From Actinomyces qiguomingii (lineage in GTDB: Bacteria > Actinomycetota > Actinomycetes > Actinomycetales > Actinomycetaceae): DNA of 64,000 bases. Below the pieces are notes generated by a model. It made no database searches. It was not told the origin of the DNA and was given only the letters and a program-made list of their open reading frames with translations. Below, piece after piece: positions 62,966 through 64,000 of the stretch. The stretch spans positions 248,001 to 312,000 of the forward strand of contig NZ_CP025228.1 of assembly GCF_004102025.1 (NCBI RefSeq). The letters are read 5' to 3'. Both the position numbers and the translations under genes were made by a program. Within the stretch, counting starts at the first letter, position 1, and the number at the start of each line of letters is the position of its first letter.

Positions 62966-62984
62966 ATAGCTATCATATTGCTAT
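62966..62984 (+). promoter_or_regulatory. AT-rich inverted repeat upstream of the SPFH gene
   Basis: ATAGC-TATCATATT-GCTAT in an otherwise high-GC region, 59 bp before the start codon. It probably combines a -10 region and an operator; which protein binds is unknown. Confidence 0.5.
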
Positions 62985-63042
62985 AGCTGCGGGAGTCGGG
63001 AGGAGTTCGCCTCCGCCGCGGCGGTTTGAACCGGAGGTCATC

Positions 63043-64000
63043 ATGTCCACGGAGTCCCGCGTCCCCACCGTCCAGCAGGAGCCTGCCGCCGTCAAGGGGC
63101 GAGTCGACATTGCGGAGCGATCCGCCCCCAGTTCCGGATCCGGTGTGGCGTTCCCGGTGCTGCTCCTGCTGCTGGGGCTGTTTGGCCTGTCTGTCGCCGT
63201 ATTTGTTGCAGGTGCTATCGCTGCTGACAAAGGTGAACCGGGCGGGGTGCTGCGTCTGGTCGTGGGTGCGGTGGGCCTGATCATCCCGCTGCTGTTGTTC
63301 ACCTCCTTCACCATCGTCTCCCCCGGGCAGACCAGCGTGCGCCAGTTCTTCGGCCGCTACATCGGCACCGTGCGCCGCACCGGCCTGGTCCTGGTGCCGC
63401 CGCTGACGTCCGGCAAGAAGGTATCCATCAAGGTCCACAACTTCGAAACCAACGAGATCAAGGTCAACGATCTTGACGGCAACCCCGTGGAGATCGCCGC
63501 CATCGTCGTCTGGCAGGTGGCCGACACGGCCCGGGCGGTCTTCGCGGTCGAGGAGTACGAGGCCTTCATCAAGGCGCAGGCGGAGTCGGCGCTGCGGCAT
63601 GTGGCCACCACCCACCCCTACGACGAGCCCGGTCCCGGTGAGACCTCACTGCGCGGTGGCACCGACCTGGTCTCCGCCGAGCTGGCGGAGGAAGTGGCCG
63701 CGCGCGTGGCGATCGCCGGACTGGAGATCATTGAGGTGCGCATCTCCTCCCTCGCCTACGCGCCGGAGATCGCCCAGGCGATGCTGCAGCGGCAGCAGGC
63801 CGGCGCCGTCATTGCCGCGCGCGAGCAGATCGTCGAGGGTGCGGTCACCATGGTGGATCAGGCCCTCAAGCGGCTGGAGGCCGATGACATCGTCTCCATG
63901 GACGACGAACGCCGCGCCCAGATGGTTTCCAACCTGCTGGTGGTGCTCTGCTCCGATCAGCGCACCCAGCCCGTCGTAAACGCCGGCTCCCTGTACGCCT
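63043..64000 (+). CDS. SPFH (stomatin/prohibitin/flotillin) domain membrane protein, C-terminus beyond window
   Basis: The first 319 residues are present. After a 35-residue cytosolic tail come two helices (AFPVLLLLLGLFGLSVAVFV; VVGAVGLIIPLLLFTSF), then the SPFH/Band-7 domain: FTIVSPGQTSVRQFFGRYIG, LVPPLTSGKKVSIKVHNFET, GNPVEIAAIVVWQVADTARA, FAVEEYEAFIKAQAESALRH and AGLEIIEVRISSLAYAPEIA, then QAMLQRQQAGAVIAAREQIV. Such proteins scaffold membrane microdomains. GGAGG lies 7 bases before the ATG. The frame stays open to the window end. Confidence 0.92.
   Translation, partial: MSTESRVPTVQQEPAAVKGRVDIAERSAPSSGSGVAFPVLLLLLGLFGLSVAVFVAGAIAADKGEPGGVLRLVVGAVGLIIPLLLFTSFTIVSPGQTSVRQFFGRYIGTVRRTGLVLVPPLTSGKKVSIKVHNFETNEIKVNDLDGNPVEIAAIVVWQVADTARAVFAVEEYEAFIKAQAESALRHVATTHPYDEPGPGETSLRGGTDLVSAELAEEVAARVAIAGLEIIEVRISSLAYAPEIAQAMLQRQQAGAVIAAREQIVEGAVTMVDQALKRLEADDIVSMDDERRAQMVSNLLVVLCSDQRTQPVVNAGSLYA

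Overview
The window is high-GC DNA from an actinobacterium, most likely Actinomyces or a close relative. The clues are the G+C bias, a GuaB1-type GMP reductase, a LAxTG-type wall-sorting signal, start codons placed as in leaderless mRNAs, SAV_915-like and WXG100-like type VII secretion proteins, and a cytoplasmic pullulanase-type glucosidase. The genus is inferred; no rRNA gene is present.

Layout. (1) 1-5.5 kb, minus strand: a glycan-uptake operon of binding lipoprotein, two CUT1 permeases and a GH38 alpha-mannosidase cut by the window edge. An IS481 element sits just upstream, followed by a DUF559-type gene framed by two copies of a 122-bp palindromic repeat, and a ROK regulator. (2) 9.9-10.7 kb: a translationally coupled pair, a secreted cysteine-containing protein and a DUF6968-like protein. 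(3) 11-22.6 kb: an insertion-sequence graveyard (ISAs1, IS3, IS1380, IS256, IS1634 nested in IS256, a second IS3, a second ISAs1, ISL3 inside an ABC permease gene). Nearly every transposase frame is broken. (4) 22.7-25.6 kb: nitroreductase, AGE-family sugar isomerase, GntR regulator. (5) 25.6-26.9 kb: a gene-free stretch rich in repeats, including a 777-bp element with 101-bp inverted arms. (6) 26.9-34.0 kb, minus strand: a six-gene polyol/sugar operon (two MFS carriers, two zinc dehydrogenases, class II aldolase, PfkB kinase) behind a perfect 22-bp palindrome. (7) 34.3-40.8 kb: tRNA-Ser(UGA), tRNA-Ser(GCU), a large subtilase with a LARTG sorting signal, tRNA-Arg(ACG) and GuaB1. (8) 40.9-47.6 kb, minus strand: the most unusual locus, a type VII secretion effector module followed by a tandem array of related four-helix membrane proteins that look like immunity proteins, with recombination scars. 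(9) 47.7-50.8 kb: cystathionine gamma-synthase-like and PatB-like beta-lyase genes behind a candidate leaderless Met-rich leader peptide. (10) 51.3-55.1 kb: a heterodimeric ABC exporter with strongly asymmetric ATP sites. (11) 56.1-64 kb: an ABC-2-like membrane protein divergent from a TetR regulator, a pullulanase, RarA, and the start of an SPFH protein.

Running through the window are arrays of a 22-bp unit with a palindromic core (CCGANNTCGG). There are eight arrays and 35 units in all, nearly always between genes. Two pairs of arrays face each other and form inverted-arm elements of about 0.75 kb. I do not recognise this repeat family. With the effector/immunity array it is the best candidate here for something undescribed.

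The metabolic genes fit a host-associated glycan degrader: mannoside import and cleavage, polyol oxidation and aldol cleavage, alpha-1,6-glucan debranching and secreted proteolysis. No type VII secretion machinery is present, so the effector module would depend on a system encoded elsewhere.
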